Shown here: one piece after another, positions 46,564 through 55,289 of the stretch
Layout: each line of letters starts with the position of its first letter
Position numbering within the stretch: the stretch's first letter is position 1
Source: Oscillospiraceae bacterium
GTDB lineage: Bacteria > Bacillota > Clostridia > Oscillospirales > Oscillospiraceae
Length of the DNA stretch: 64,000 nucleotides
NCBI GenBank assembly: GCA_017458335.1
Contig: JAFTFT010000041.1
Location: forward strand, 1-64,000
Direction of reading: 5' to 3'
The notes under the pieces: model-generated
The model's database searches: none
Seen by the model: only the letters and a program-made list of their open reading frames with translations
Told to the model about the DNA's origin: nothing
Position numbers and translations under genes: made by a program

Positions 46564-46600
46564 GCACAATGCCCGCGTTGACACAACGCGGGCATTGTGC
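46564..46600 (+). terminator. Terminator after glutathione peroxidase
   Basis: GCACAATGCCCGCGTTG and its perfect complement form a 17-bp stem with the loop ACA, followed after a few bases by CATTTTTG. Confidence 0.85.
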
Positions 46601-46639
46601 TAAACTCATTTTTGCAAGGGGCGAGGCGGCCGGCTACTC

Positions 46640-46830
46640 CGAAAGAATCGAGGGCTTGCTGAGATGCCGATTACCGTTACATTTCACGTATTGGGCTTAA
46701 CCTTTACCGTAACCGTAAAAAAGCAGAACCGCCACCCGGCACGGTGACGGATCTGCATATAAAAATGTAGTACCAACCGCAAAGGGCTGACCGCCGGAAA
46801 GGAGGTATAAGCCCCTTGTGCCCTCATCAT
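46640..46830 (-). ncRNA. Structured non-coding segment, possible type I toxin-antitoxin remnant
   Basis: This stretch contains a hairpin at 46723-46756 (GCAGA...CACC pairing with GGGTG...TCTGC). On the minus strand it ends in six T residues (46717-46722), so it terminates a minus-strand transcript. On the plus strand the sequence CCGGAAAGGAGGTATAAGCCCC precedes TTG and reads like a ribosome binding site, but no convincing short toxin frame follows. A minus-strand frame (46684-46832) also exists, with no recognised domain. Layout resembles Hol-Tox-type loci that have lost the toxin. This is tentative. Confidence 0.35.
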
Positions 46831-46861
46831 ATCATTTATGCTTATGGAAGTCAAGTTTGGA

Positions 46862-47800
46862 ATGAACATGATTCTGCTCGGTGCTGCCGGCTTTATCGGG
46901 ACCAACCTGACGCTGGCGCTGGCGAAACAGCCTGAAAACCAAATTACAGTCGTGAGCCGGAGACGTGCCTCCTTCGCGGATGTGGACGCAATGGCCCTGC
47001 CCAATGTCCGCTTCGTGGAGTGCGACCTGGTCGAAGAGCCGGATTTCACCCATCTGCTGGTCGGGCAGGACGTCGTGTTTCACCTGCTGAGCACCACGGT
47101 GCCCACCACGTCGAATCTGCAGATTTCCCAGGAACTGACGGCAAATGTCGTCCACTCGGCAAAGCTGTTTGAGGCCTGCGCCGCCTGTGGGGTGAAGAAG
47201 GTGATTTTTTTCTCCTCCGGCGGAACGGTTTACGGGAAGGCCGCGGCCTGTCCCCTGCAGGAAGACACACCCACCGACCCCATCACCTCTTACGGGATTC
47301 AGAAGCTTACGATTGAGAAGCTTTTGTATCTCTACCACCACATGTACGGCTTCGATTACCGGATCATCCGTCTGGCTAATCCCTACGGGCCCTACCAGCG
47401 TCCCGACGGGGTTCTCGGCGCGGTCACGACCTTCACCTACAAGGCGCTGAAGCATGAACCGATCACCGTCTACGGCGACGGCAGCGTGGTCCGGGATTTC
47501 CTCTATATCGATGATGCCGTACGCGGGATTCTCAACATCGTCAGCGGTGACGCCCCGGAGCGGGTCTTCAACCTCGGCAGCGGGCACGGTACCAGCATCC
47601 GTGAGGTGCTGGACACCATCCGGCAGGAGCTGGAGATTGAACCGGAGATCATCTGGAAGCCCTCCCGCACCGTCGACGTTCCGGTGAATTACCTGGACAT
47701 CGGCCGCTATGAGCGTGCTTACGGCGCGCTGAACCCGATTTCTCTGGAGCACGGCATCCGCAAAACCGCAGAGTTTCTGAAGCAGTATTACCATCTCTAA
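46862..47800 (+). CDS. NAD-dependent epimerase/dehydratase (GalE-like)
   Basis: This extended short-chain dehydrogenase of about 312 residues has an N-terminal GAAGFIGTN nucleotide-binding motif, the VFHLLSTTVPTT segment, SSGGTVYG, and the catalytic YGIQKLTIEK (Tyr-x3-Lys). DFLYIDDAVRGI is typical of UDP-sugar epimerases. GalE, WbpP or dTDP-sugar activity cannot be separated. The start is uncertain; ATG at 46862 begins MNMILLGAAGF and gives a normal N-terminus. The gene follows a non-coding element and has no obvious operon partner. Confidence 0.85.
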   Translation: MNMILLGAAGFIGTNLTLALAKQPENQITVVSRRRASFADVDAMALPNVRFVECDLVEEPDFTHLLVGQDVVFHLLSTTVPTTSNLQISQELTANVVHSAKLFEACAACGVKKVIFFSSGGTVYGKAAACPLQEDTPTDPITSYGIQKLTIEKLLYLYHHMYGFDYRIIRLANPYGPYQRPDGVLGAVTTFTYKALKHEPITVYGDGSVVRDFLYIDDAVRGILNIVSGDAPERVFNLGSGHGTSIREVLDTIRQELEIEPEIIWKPSRTVDVPVNYLDIGRYERAYGALNPISLEHGIRKTAEFLKQYYHL

Positions 47801-47854
47801 GCACCGCGTTCTTCCCCAGTCCTCTGATCAAATCATATAGAATCCTCGAAAATC

Positions 47855-47894
47855 GCAACGCTCCGGCCGCCGTGGAAGGCAGTCGGAGCGTTGC
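47855..47894. terminator. Bidirectional terminator between epimerase and malic enzyme
   Basis: GCAACGCTCCG and its perfect complement form an 11-bp stem, with GATTTTC on the minus strand and TTGTTTC on the plus strand. It lies between two convergent genes. Confidence 0.7.
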
Positions 47895-47941
47895 TTGTTT
47901 CTGCGTCTTGTTCCGAAGGCCGGCGGCTCTGCCCCGCCTCG

Positions 47942-49117
47942 TCAGATTCTCGCCACGCCACTCTCGCGGGCGGCCTGCGCCGTCGCCGCGGCGACCGCGT
48001 CCCGCACCCGCGGGTCAAAGGCCTTCGGAAGGATATAGTCGGCACAGAGCTCGCTTTCAGAGACCAGATCGGCCAGCGCTTTTGCCGCCGCAAGTTTCAT
48101 GGCGTCGTTGATGTCGCTTGCCCGCACATCCAGGGCTCCGCGGAAGATTCCCGGGAAGCAGAGCACATTGTTGACCTGGTTGGGATAGTCCGAGCGCCCG
48201 GTGGAGACCACCGCCGCGCCGCCCGCTTTGGCATCGTCCGGGAAAATCTCGGGCGTTGGGTTGGCGCAGGCAAATACGATGGCATCCCGGTTCATGGTTT
48301 TCACCATTTCGGTGGTAAGCACGCCCGGCGCGGAAACCCCGATGAACACGTCCGCTCCCTTCAGGACCTCACTCAGTGTTCCCTTCCGGCGCAGCGGGTT
48401 CGTGATCTCCGCAATCTCCTGTTTGGCCGGGTTCATGTGCTCTTCCCTTCCGTTCCAGATCGCGCCGCCGCGGTCGCAGAGCGTCACGTCCAAGGCCCCC
48501 GCCGTGATCAGCAGCCTCGTGATGGCCGTGGCCGCGGCGCCGGCGCCGTTGAGGACAATGCGCACCTCATCCAGCTTCTTCCCCACCAGCTTCAGGGCGT
48601 TGGTGAGTCCGGCCAGCGTGATGACGGCGGTCCCGTGCTGGTCGTCGTGGAAAATGGGAATCTCCGTGCACGCCTTCAGGCGCTTCTCGATCTCAAAGCA
48701 GCGCGGCGCCGAGATGTCCTCCAGGTTCACCCCGCCGAAGGATTTGGAGATCAGGCGGACCGTCTCCACGATCTCGTCGACGTTTTTGCTGTCGATGCAG
48801 ATCGGGACGGCATCCACATCGCCAAAGGCCTTGAAGAGGGCGCACTTCCCTTCCATGACCGGCATGCTGGCCTCCGGGCCGATGTCCCCCAGGCCGAGCA
48901 CCGCCGTTCCGTCGGTAATGACCGCCACCATGTTCCAGCGCCGCGTCAGCTCATAGCTTTTTCCCGGATCCTTCTGAATCTCCAGGCAGGGCGTCGCGAC
49001 GCCGGGCGTATACGCCAGGCTCAGCGCCTCGGACGAGTCCACTGCCGCGCGGACCGTAACCTCGATCTTTCCCTTCCATTCGGCGTGTTTCTCCAGTGAG
49101 CGTTTTCCGTAATCCAT
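47942..49117 (-). CDS. NAD-dependent malic enzyme
   Basis: This 391-residue cytoplasmic enzyme decarboxylates malate to pyruvate with reduction of NAD(P). Conserved sites are SLAYTPGVATPC (about 32), the TDGTAVLGLGDIGPEA region (about 68), the metal ligands in IPIFHDDQHGTA (about 152), and the cofactor-binding VLNGAGAAATAI (about 187). The short bacterial form without the C-terminal phosphotransacetylase-like domain is present. It starts 52 bases after the glycosyltransferase gene. Confidence 0.92.
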   Translation of the reverse strand: MDYGKRSLEKHAEWKGKIEVTVRAAVDSSEALSLAYTPGVATPCLEIQKDPGKSYELTRRWNMVAVITDGTAVLGLGDIGPEASMPVMEGKCALFKAFGDVDAVPICIDSKNVDEIVETVRLISKSFGGVNLEDISAPRCFEIEKRLKACTEIPIFHDDQHGTAVITLAGLTNALKLVGKKLDEVRIVLNGAGAAATAITRLLITAGALDVTLCDRGGAIWNGREEHMNPAKQEIAEITNPLRRKGTLSEVLKGADVFIGVSAPGVLTTEMVKTMNRDAIVFACANPTPEIFPDDAKAGGAAVVSTGRSDYPNQVNNVLCFPGIFRGALDVRASDINDAMKLAAAKALADLVSESELCADYILPKAFDPRVRDAVAAATAQAARESGVARI

Positions 49118-49168
49118 GCTTCTGCTCCCTTCCGTGCTTAAACCGTCTTCCGCCAGCGCTCTGTCCGC

Positions 49169-50242
49169 TTACTCCGCCTGCTGTTCCCCGCCGGCAAGCT
49201 CCCAGTAGCTGTCGATGATCTTTTTGTTGTAGGCGGCAAGATCGTCCGGGTGCTTTTCTTCCTTCCCGGCCGCGGCGAGTGCCGCCGCCATATCCTCCCG
49301 GCCCACCAGGCCGTCGGTATACTGCTCCAGGTTTTTCGTACAGTAGAGCGGCAGGCCAATCACCATCGCGTCCATGATGTTCAGCGGATGTCCCTCATAG
49401 CGCGAGGTGGAGATGAACGCGTCCATCTTCTGCATGATGCAGTAGGGATTGGAACGGCTGCCGAGGAAGAACACCTTTTCTTTCAGGCCGAGCTCTTCAC
49501 ACTGCTTCTCCAGCGCCTCGCGGTCTTCACCGTCGCCGATGATATAAAGCCTCAGGTCATCTCTTGTTTTGCAGGCTTCGGCAAAATAGTTCAGCATAAT
49601 GTCATAGCCCTTCTGATGGACCAGGCGCCCCAGCGCCACGAAGTTCACACAGCGTTCGTCCACCGAAACATCGGTCGGTTCCTCCTCCTTCTTCCGGATG
49701 GCCTCGACGTCGATGAAGTTGTGGATGGAGCTGTAGGGCTTGTCCGTCACGCCCGAGAGCCGCCGGAACGGCTCGATGATGGAGGCCGTCCCCGCCACAA
49801 AGGCGTCAAAATGCTTGAATTTTCCCTTGAAGCAGTGCCACAGCACCCGATATTTCCACTCATTTTTGTATTTGATCTCCACATCGTTGTGGATGAACAT
49901 GACCCGCTTTCTGGCCGGGACCGTCAGTGCGCCCACCGCACAGGAGCACTGGTAGGAGTTGAAATCCACCGCGAGGTCGAACAGAATGTCCTTCGGAAAA
50001 TCATAGTGGATGTGCTTCAGGGCATAGTCGAAGGGCACAAAGGAATAGAACCGCGGGGTCGGATTCAGGTAATGGATGTGCAGCTCTTTCGGAAAGTCCA
50101 GATTCCAGAAGTCGTCCTTTCTGGAGAGGAACAGGTGCATCTCAAAACGGTCATAGTCCATGTTCCGCATGAGATTGACGGCGGATTTCTGAATGCCGCC
50201 CACATCCAGATCGTTCTGAAAGAACGCAATTTTCTTTTTCAT
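49169..50242 (-). CDS. GT4-family glycosyltransferase
   Basis: This 357-residue glycosyltransferase has a GT-B fold. The N-terminal domain begins KKKIAFFQNDLDVGGIQKSAVNL, the VGGxxxS pattern of acceptor-binding loops. The C-terminal donor domain shows FVALGRLVHQKGYD (about 225) and the EGHPLNIMDAMVIGLP nucleotide-sugar motif (about 310). It probably builds a surface polysaccharide or teichoic acid. ATG at 50242 follows GAGGAGAAAG. It is the last gene of the ttcA-radical SAM operon. Confidence 0.88.
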   Translation of the reverse strand: MKKKIAFFQNDLDVGGIQKSAVNLMRNMDYDRFEMHLFLSRKDDFWNLDFPKELHIHYLNPTPRFYSFVPFDYALKHIHYDFPKDILFDLAVDFNSYQCSCAVGALTVPARKRVMFIHNDVEIKYKNEWKYRVLWHCFKGKFKHFDAFVAGTASIIEPFRRLSGVTDKPYSSIHNFIDVEAIRKKEEEPTDVSVDERCVNFVALGRLVHQKGYDIMLNYFAEACKTRDDLRLYIIGDGEDREALEKQCEELGLKEKVFFLGSRSNPYCIMQKMDAFISTSRYEGHPLNIMDAMVIGLPLYCTKNLEQYTDGLVGREDMAAALAAAGKEEKHPDDLAAYNKKIIDSYWELAGGEQQAE

Positions 50243-50308
50243 GCTTTGCTTTCTCCTCAAATTCGTCTGTCCCGCCTCCCCGCTTCCGGAAGTCCGGGGC
50301 ATAAGCGT

Positions 50309-50962
50309 TCAGCGGTAGATCCGCATCCCGGCGTCGTAAGTCTCCAGCCTGGTGAATTCCGCAAAGTCAGGCGCCAGGTCCGGGCAGAGCTGCCGCAGGG
50401 CCGAGGGGAGCAAGTCCGGGTTCAGCGTCGGTTCCTGCGCCGAGATCACGGCGTGCAGACGGATGTCTTCTCCCGCCGGTTCAAAGCGGATGCTGCGGAT
50501 CGCGGGCCGGATGTCCGCCTGGCCGATGCCGCGCTTGGTCTTTTTCTCGATGACGATCTCGCCCTGATTGAAGAAGGCTTCCAGCTGTCCGATCTCCGGT
50601 GCGCCGTGATCGTATTCCAGCGTGCCCTCAATCTCCAGCCATTTCAGCAGAGCGCTCTTGCGCTCGCTCTCATAGGCCTCCAGCACCCGGATTCCCTCCG
50701 GAAGCACCGCGGTCAGGCGTTCCGGCAGCGTTGAGAGTTCCGCGTCCTCCCGCAGACGAAAGTCCATCAGCTCACAGCGGCTCGCCGTTCCGACGGACAG
50801 CGGCAGCAGAATCGAAATCAGCGGGTGCGGATTGAAGCCCTCGGAGTATTTCAGCTCCAGTCCCGCGCGGGCAAAGGCGCGCTGCATCGTCGCCATCAGG
50901 TCCAGATGGGAGATATAAACCGCGCGTCCGGTCTTTTCAAAGCGCAGTCTCAGTTTATCCAT
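50309..50962 (-). CDS. TIGR03936/DUF2344 radical SAM-associated protein
   Basis: This 217-residue protein begins KLRLRFEKTGRAVYISHLDLMATMQRAFARAG, the conserved start of DUF2344 proteins, and has the SEGFNPHPLIS motif. These are always encoded next to a TIGR03960 radical SAM protein, as here, where the two overlap by eight bases. In many Clostridia ribonuclease G and ribosomal protein genes follow, but here a glycosyltransferase does. The biochemical role is unknown. Confidence 0.88.
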   Translation of the reverse strand: MDKLRLRFEKTGRAVYISHLDLMATMQRAFARAGLELKYSEGFNPHPLISILLPLSVGTASRCELMDFRLREDAELSTLPERLTAVLPEGIRVLEAYESERKSALLKWLEIEGTLEYDHGAPEIGQLEAFFNQGEIVIEKKTKRGIGQADIRPAIRSIRFEPAGEDIRLHAVISAQEPTLNPDLLPSALRQLCPDLAPDFAEFTRLETYDAGMRIYR

Positions 50963-52790
50963 CGCATCTTCCCTCCGTCAGAAGCTTCGCCGCGCCGCAG
51001 GCCGAGCACTGTTTCCGGCAGTCCGGCGAGAGCTCGGCCCGATAGGCCCGCTCCCGTTCCCGCAGCAGATGGGCTTTGCGTACCCCGACGTCAATGTGAT
51101 CCCAGGGAAGCACCGCGTCCGTCGGAATCTCACGGTTGGCATAGAAGGCCGGATCGATGCCGCAGTCCGAAAACGCCTGCATCCAGCGCTCGAAGGAGAA
51201 ATAATCCGTCCACGCGTCCAGCCGCCCGCCGCGCCGGAACACCAGCTCGATGGCATCCGCCACCCGCCGGTCACCCTTGGAGAGCACGGCCTCAATCAGG
51301 CTGGTCTGGGCGTCGTGCCAGTTGTAGACCACGTTCTTCGCCGTGATGGCCCCGCGCAGCAGGTTCACCCGCCGCATGTATTCCTCGAGGCTGATCTGCG
51401 CTTCCCACTGGAAGGGGCTGTGGGGCTTGGGGATAAAGCAGGAGGTGGAGACGGTGATCTTCACGCCCCGGTTCTTGTTCTTCGCGTTCAGGCGCCAGCA
51501 GTGCAGCACCTGGTTCGCCATCTCCGCGATGCCGAGGATATCCTCGTCCGTCTCAGTCGGGAGGCCCAGCATGTAGTAGAGCTTCACGTTGTTCCAGCCG
51601 CCCGCGAAGGCAATGGAGCAGGTGTGCAGCAGGTCCTCCTCGGTGACGTTCTTGTTGATACAGTCGCGCAGGCGCTGGCTCCCGCCCTCCACGGCGAAGG
51701 TCAGGCCGCTCTTGCGTACCTTCTGCAGGCGCTGCATGATCTCCATCGAGAAATTGTCCGCCCGCAGGGAGGGCAGGGACAGGCCGATGCTCCGCTCCTC
51801 ACAGTACTCCAGAAGTCCGTCGCAGAGCGCGGGGAGTTCGCGGTAGTCGCTGGTCGAAAGACTCAGCAGCGTGAGCTCCTGGTAGCCGGTATTCTTCAGG
51901 GCCTCGATGCCCTGCCGGACCAGGGTTTCCTTCTTCTTGGCCCGGATCGGGCGGTAGACATGCCCCGCCTGGCAGAAGCGGCAGCCGCGCACACAGCCGC
52001 GGAACAGCTCCAGGCTCACCCGGTCGTGGACCACCTCGGTGGAAGGGACAATGGGGCTGGTCGGGAAGGGCACGGCATCGAGGTTCGAGATGATGCGTTT
52101 CGTGACCTTTTCCGGAGCGCCGTCCTTCGGCGTGACGGAGGCGATGTTTCCGTCCTCCAGGTAGCTGACCTCATACAGCGACGGGACATACACCCCGCCG
52201 ATCTGCGCCGCCGCCCGGAGAAAGTCCCGCTTGCTCCAGCCCTCCCGCTTGGCCTGCCGCAGGAGGGTCAGAAGCTCGTTGTTCATCTCCTCGCCCTCTC
52301 CGATGACAAAGAGATCCATAAACGGCGCCATCGGTTCGGCGTTCACGCCGGCGGTGCCGCCCGCCCAGATCAGCGGAAGCAGGTTCGGGCGATCTTCCGA
52401 ACGCAGGGGGATTCCCGCCATGTCCAGCATGTCCAGCACCGTGGTGTACGCCATCTCATAGCCGATGGAAAAGGCCACGGAATCAAATTCCGAAACCGGG
52501 TCTCCGCTCTCCAGAGCATAGAGGGGGATGCCGGCCTGTTTCATCTCGTCATACATGTCTCCCCAGGGGGCAAAGACGCGCTCACACCACACGAAATCAA
52601 GGCTGTTCATGGTGTGGTACAGGATGCTGAGGCCCAGGTTCGACATGCCGATCTCATAGGTATCCGGGAAACAGAAGGCAAGGCGAAGCTCCACTTCGTC
52701 CCTGTTTTTCAGGATCTGGTTGTATTCGCCGCCCGTGTAGCGTGCCGGCTTCTGCACCCGGGGCAGGATGCGTTTGAGTCGTTTATCCAT
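50955..52790 (-). CDS. TIGR03960 family radical SAM protein
   Basis: This 611-residue protein has an N-terminal B12-binding-like domain (about 30-180), then a radical SAM domain with CVRGCRFCQAGHVYRP (about 273-288) giving the CxxxCxxC cluster ligands, and a C-terminal helical region ending in a CxxC zinc-ribbon-like CRKQCSACGAAK. It overlaps ttcA upstream and the DUF2344 gene downstream by eight bases each. The reaction is unknown; RNA or ribosome modification is a common proposal because of its usual neighbours. Confidence 0.88.
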   Translation of the reverse strand: MDKRLKRILPRVQKPARYTGGEYNQILKNRDEVELRLAFCFPDTYEIGMSNLGLSILYHTMNSLDFVWCERVFAPWGDMYDEMKQAGIPLYALESGDPVSEFDSVAFSIGYEMAYTTVLDMLDMAGIPLRSEDRPNLLPLIWAGGTAGVNAEPMAPFMDLFVIGEGEEMNNELLTLLRQAKREGWSKRDFLRAAAQIGGVYVPSLYEVSYLEDGNIASVTPKDGAPEKVTKRIISNLDAVPFPTSPIVPSTEVVHDRVSLELFRGCVRGCRFCQAGHVYRPIRAKKKETLVRQGIEALKNTGYQELTLLSLSTSDYRELPALCDGLLEYCEERSIGLSLPSLRADNFSMEIMQRLQKVRKSGLTFAVEGGSQRLRDCINKNVTEEDLLHTCSIAFAGGWNNVKLYYMLGLPTETDEDILGIAEMANQVLHCWRLNAKNKNRGVKITVSTSCFIPKPHSPFQWEAQISLEEYMRRVNLLRGAITAKNVVYNWHDAQTSLIEAVLSKGDRRVADAIELVFRRGGRLDAWTDYFSFERWMQAFSDCGIDPAFYANREIPTDAVLPWDHIDVGVRKAHLLRERERAYRAELSPDCRKQCSACGAAKLLTEGRCDG

Positions 52791-53646
52791 TCTCTTCTCC
52801 GTCTTCCCCCTGATTGAACCGCTCCAGGAAGCTGTGCATCCCCCCCTCGGTCTTGTAGCCGGGGAAGGTGTCCAGATGCACGGCGTGGATGCTGTTGAAG
52901 ATGCTGCGGTCGATGTTGGGGTTCTCCTCCCGCAGCTTCTGGATCAGGAGCTTTGTCTCCTTGCGCTTGCTGCTGTGTTCGTCGCTGTCGCAGTTCTGCG
53001 TGAAGCGGCAGGCACAGCGGATAAAGTGCAGGTCGTTGTAGCGGCACCAGGCCAGAATGTCGTCCTCATGGACGCAGTAGAGCGGGCGGATCAGGGTCAT
53101 GCCCTCGAAGTTCTTGCTGTGCAGCTTCGGCTGCATGGCCTGCAGCTGGGAGCCGTAGAACATGCCCATCAAGGTCGTCTCGATCACATCGCTCAGATGA
53201 TGTCCGAGGGCGATCTTGTTGCAGCCGAGCTCCTTCGCCTTGCTGTAGAGATAGCCCCGGCGCATCCGGGCGCAGAGATAGCAGGCCGAGCTGCTCTTTC
53301 CCACAGAAGCCGTCACGTCGAAGATGTCCGTCTCAAAGACCGTGAGCGGGATGTTCAGGAGCTTCGCGTTTTCCTCGATCACCCGGCGGTTTTCCTCATT
53401 GTAGCCCGGATCCATCATCAGGAAAACGAGTTCAAAGGGCACGTCGCTATGCCGCTGCAGCATCTGCAGGAGCTTGGCGTTCAGGAAGGAATCCTTCCCG
53501 CCGGAGACGCAGGCCGCAATCCTGTCCCCCGCCTGTACCAGCTCGTACTGCTTCATGGCGTTGATGAACGGCCGCCACAGGCTTTTATGAAACTTTTTGT
53601 TGATGCTCTGCTCTACCAGCTGGTATTTTTCAAGCTCTCTGCTCAT
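52783..53646 (-). CDS. TtcA-like tRNA 2-thiocytidine synthetase
   Basis: This 287-residue PP-loop ATPase has SGGKDS (about residue 47) and the CYLCARMRRG motif (about 118) that binds an Fe-S cluster, with further cysteines in FIRCACRF (about 205). TtcA thiolates C32 of certain tRNAs. The start at 53646 follows GGGGGAAG; the extension to 53703 lacks a site. It leads the operon with the radical SAM genes, which suggests a shared role in RNA modification. Confidence 0.85.
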   Translation of the reverse strand: MSRELEKYQLVEQSINKKFHKSLWRPFINAMKQYELVQAGDRIAACVSGGKDSFLNAKLLQMLQRHSDVPFELVFLMMDPGYNEENRRVIEENAKLLNIPLTVFETDIFDVTASVGKSSSACYLCARMRRGYLYSKAKELGCNKIALGHHLSDVIETTLMGMFYGSQLQAMQPKLHSKNFEGMTLIRPLYCVHEDDILAWCRYNDLHFIRCACRFTQNCDSDEHSSKRKETKLLIQKLREENPNIDRSIFNSIHAVHLDTFPGYKTEGGMHSFLERFNQGEDGEENG

Positions 53647-53705
53647 GTGCTTCCCCCGAAAATCAAGTCTTTTTATGATACCATGCACTTGGGAAAAGTG
53701 CAACG

Positions 53706-53737
53706 AAAAAACGCAGAAGTTTCCTTCTGCGTTTTTT
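53706..53737. terminator. Bidirectional rho-independent terminator
   Basis: AAAAAACGCAGAAG and CTTCTGCGTTTTTT form a 14-bp stem with a four-base loop, so a U-run follows the hairpin on either strand. It ends the molybdoenzyme operon and separates it from ttcA. Confidence 0.9.
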
Positions 53738-53865
53738 GCTTTGTTTTGTCCGGGGCCGTTTTCGGGACTGGGCTTCCGTCCCGTTTCTGAAGTCCCTTTC
53801 CCGGCTCTTTCCAGGTTCTCACTTTCGGGGTCTTTTCTTCATGCAGTCTCTTTTGAGACTCGCGT

Positions 53866-55287
53866 TTACCCAATCACCCGGATCACATCAAAGGCTTCCC
53901 CGGATTCCAGAACCTCTCTGGCCTGCCCCAGGTTATGGCAGATTACGCACTTCAACTCTCCGACCGTGAAGCGTTCCGGCGCAGCATCTCTCGCCATGGA
54001 CCACGCGGCCTTCTCCAGAAGTCTTCCGAATTTTCCGCCGGGCTGCGGCACGGGAAGCACTTTCAGTTCTGCGGTGCGCTTCGGATTCGGCTCGGAGCCG
54101 GTGCGGATCATGATGCGCGCCAGTTCCCGCGGATTCACCGTGATGTCCACCGGATGGGTCTTCTCGGTCTCGGAGGCATCGTTTCCGACGGGGGTGACGG
54201 CAAAGAGCCTGTCCGCCTGACCGCGCAGGGCAGAGCCGAACTGCGCAACGGCCGAGCCGTAGAACACAAAGCTCTCCTTCCGCTCCGGGAAGTTTTTCTC
54301 CAGGAAGGCCTTCGCCGCAAAGCTGTTGGTGAGGATAACGGGTCTCTGCCCTTCCAGCTTCTCTGCCAGCAGTGCCTCGGCCTCCGCCTCGGCGGCCTTC
54401 TCCGCGCCGGCCGCGTCATAGATCTCATCGGTGCCGATCTTCTTCAGGCTTCCCGCGATCTGCTCCGGCGTCACGCTGCCTGGCTGCAGCTTCAGCACGC
54501 GCTCCAGCTCCGGAATCACATCGGCATCCACCAGGGCGGCGGTTTTCAAGCCGTCCCGGTGCGCATAGTAGACCAGTTCGTCCTTGTGCTCCATGGCATG
54601 GATCGCGCCCGTGGGGCAGACCTCGACGCAGCGGCCGCAGCCGATGCACCCGCTCTCCGCCATGCTCCTGCCGAAGGCCGGCCCGATCAAAAGCTCGCTG
54701 CCACGGCCGGATGCCGCCAGATTGTGTACGGTCTGAACCTTGCCGCACACGTCCACGCAGCGTCTGCATTTGATGCACTTGTTGGGGTTGCGGACGATGA
54801 CGGTGCTGTCGTCCAACGGATATGTGTTGTGCTTCTGAGAAAACGGCAGCACATCCACTTTATACTCGCGTGCCAGGGCCTGAAGCTCGCAGAAGCCGTC
54901 CTTCACGCAGTCGCAGAAGAAGCACATCTCACAGAACTTCGGATCCAGATCGTCACAGCGGGAGCTCCCGATCCGCAGGCAGTGGTGGCAGTCCACCGCG
55001 TGGTTGGAGAGCAGCAGCTCTAGCGTCAGCTTCCTCGAATCACGGACCGCTTCCGTGTCGGTGTGGACGACCATTCCTTCGCGCACCCTGGTTGCGCAGG
55101 CATGCTGGAAGGTTCTCGCCCCTTCAATCTCCACCACGCACATGCGGCAGCTGGCCCTCGGATCCAGTTCCTTCAGGAAGCACAGGGTCGGGATGCGGAT
55201 CCCGTTGGCGCGCGCCGCTTCCAGCACGGTCGTTCCGGCAGGCACAGACAGGGTCTTGCCGTCGATGATGATGTTCACGTCTGCCAT
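53866..55287 (-). CDS. HylA-type hydrogenase-like iron-sulfur subunit without H-cluster ligands
   Basis: This 473-residue electron-transfer subunit begins with a [2Fe-2S] domain (Cys36, Cys47, Cys50, Cys64), then a NuoG-type His-Cys cluster (HHCLRIGSSRCDDLD, CEMCFFCDC) and two [4Fe-4S] motifs (CIKCRRCVDVC, CIGCGRCVEVC, about 172-235). The remaining 230 residues align with the [FeFe]-hydrogenase large domain in order, but each H-cluster motif is altered: TSCCPGW becomes TNSFAAK, the second Cys region is YGSAVAQFGSAL, VMPC is VTPV, and the terminal GGCxxGG is missing. It therefore cannot make hydrogen. The start at 55287 is seven bases from GGAGG. Confidence 0.85.
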   Translation of the reverse strand: MADVNIIIDGKTLSVPAGTTVLEAARANGIRIPTLCFLKELDPRASCRMCVVEIEGARTFQHACATRVREGMVVHTDTEAVRDSRKLTLELLLSNHAVDCHHCLRIGSSRCDDLDPKFCEMCFFCDCVKDGFCELQALAREYKVDVLPFSQKHNTYPLDDSTVIVRNPNKCIKCRRCVDVCGKVQTVHNLAASGRGSELLIGPAFGRSMAESGCIGCGRCVEVCPTGAIHAMEHKDELVYYAHRDGLKTAALVDADVIPELERVLKLQPGSVTPEQIAGSLKKIGTDEIYDAAGAEKAAEAEAEALLAEKLEGQRPVILTNSFAAKAFLEKNFPERKESFVFYGSAVAQFGSALRGQADRLFAVTPVGNDASETEKTHPVDITVNPRELARIMIRTGSEPNPKRTAELKVLPVPQPGGKFGRLLEKAAWSMARDAAPERFTVGELKCVICHNLGQAREVLESGEAFDVIRVIG

Positions 55288-55289
55288 GT

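Noticed and set aside
53866-55287. Call as [FeFe]-hydrogenase
   Set aside because: All H-cluster cysteine motifs are changed or missing.
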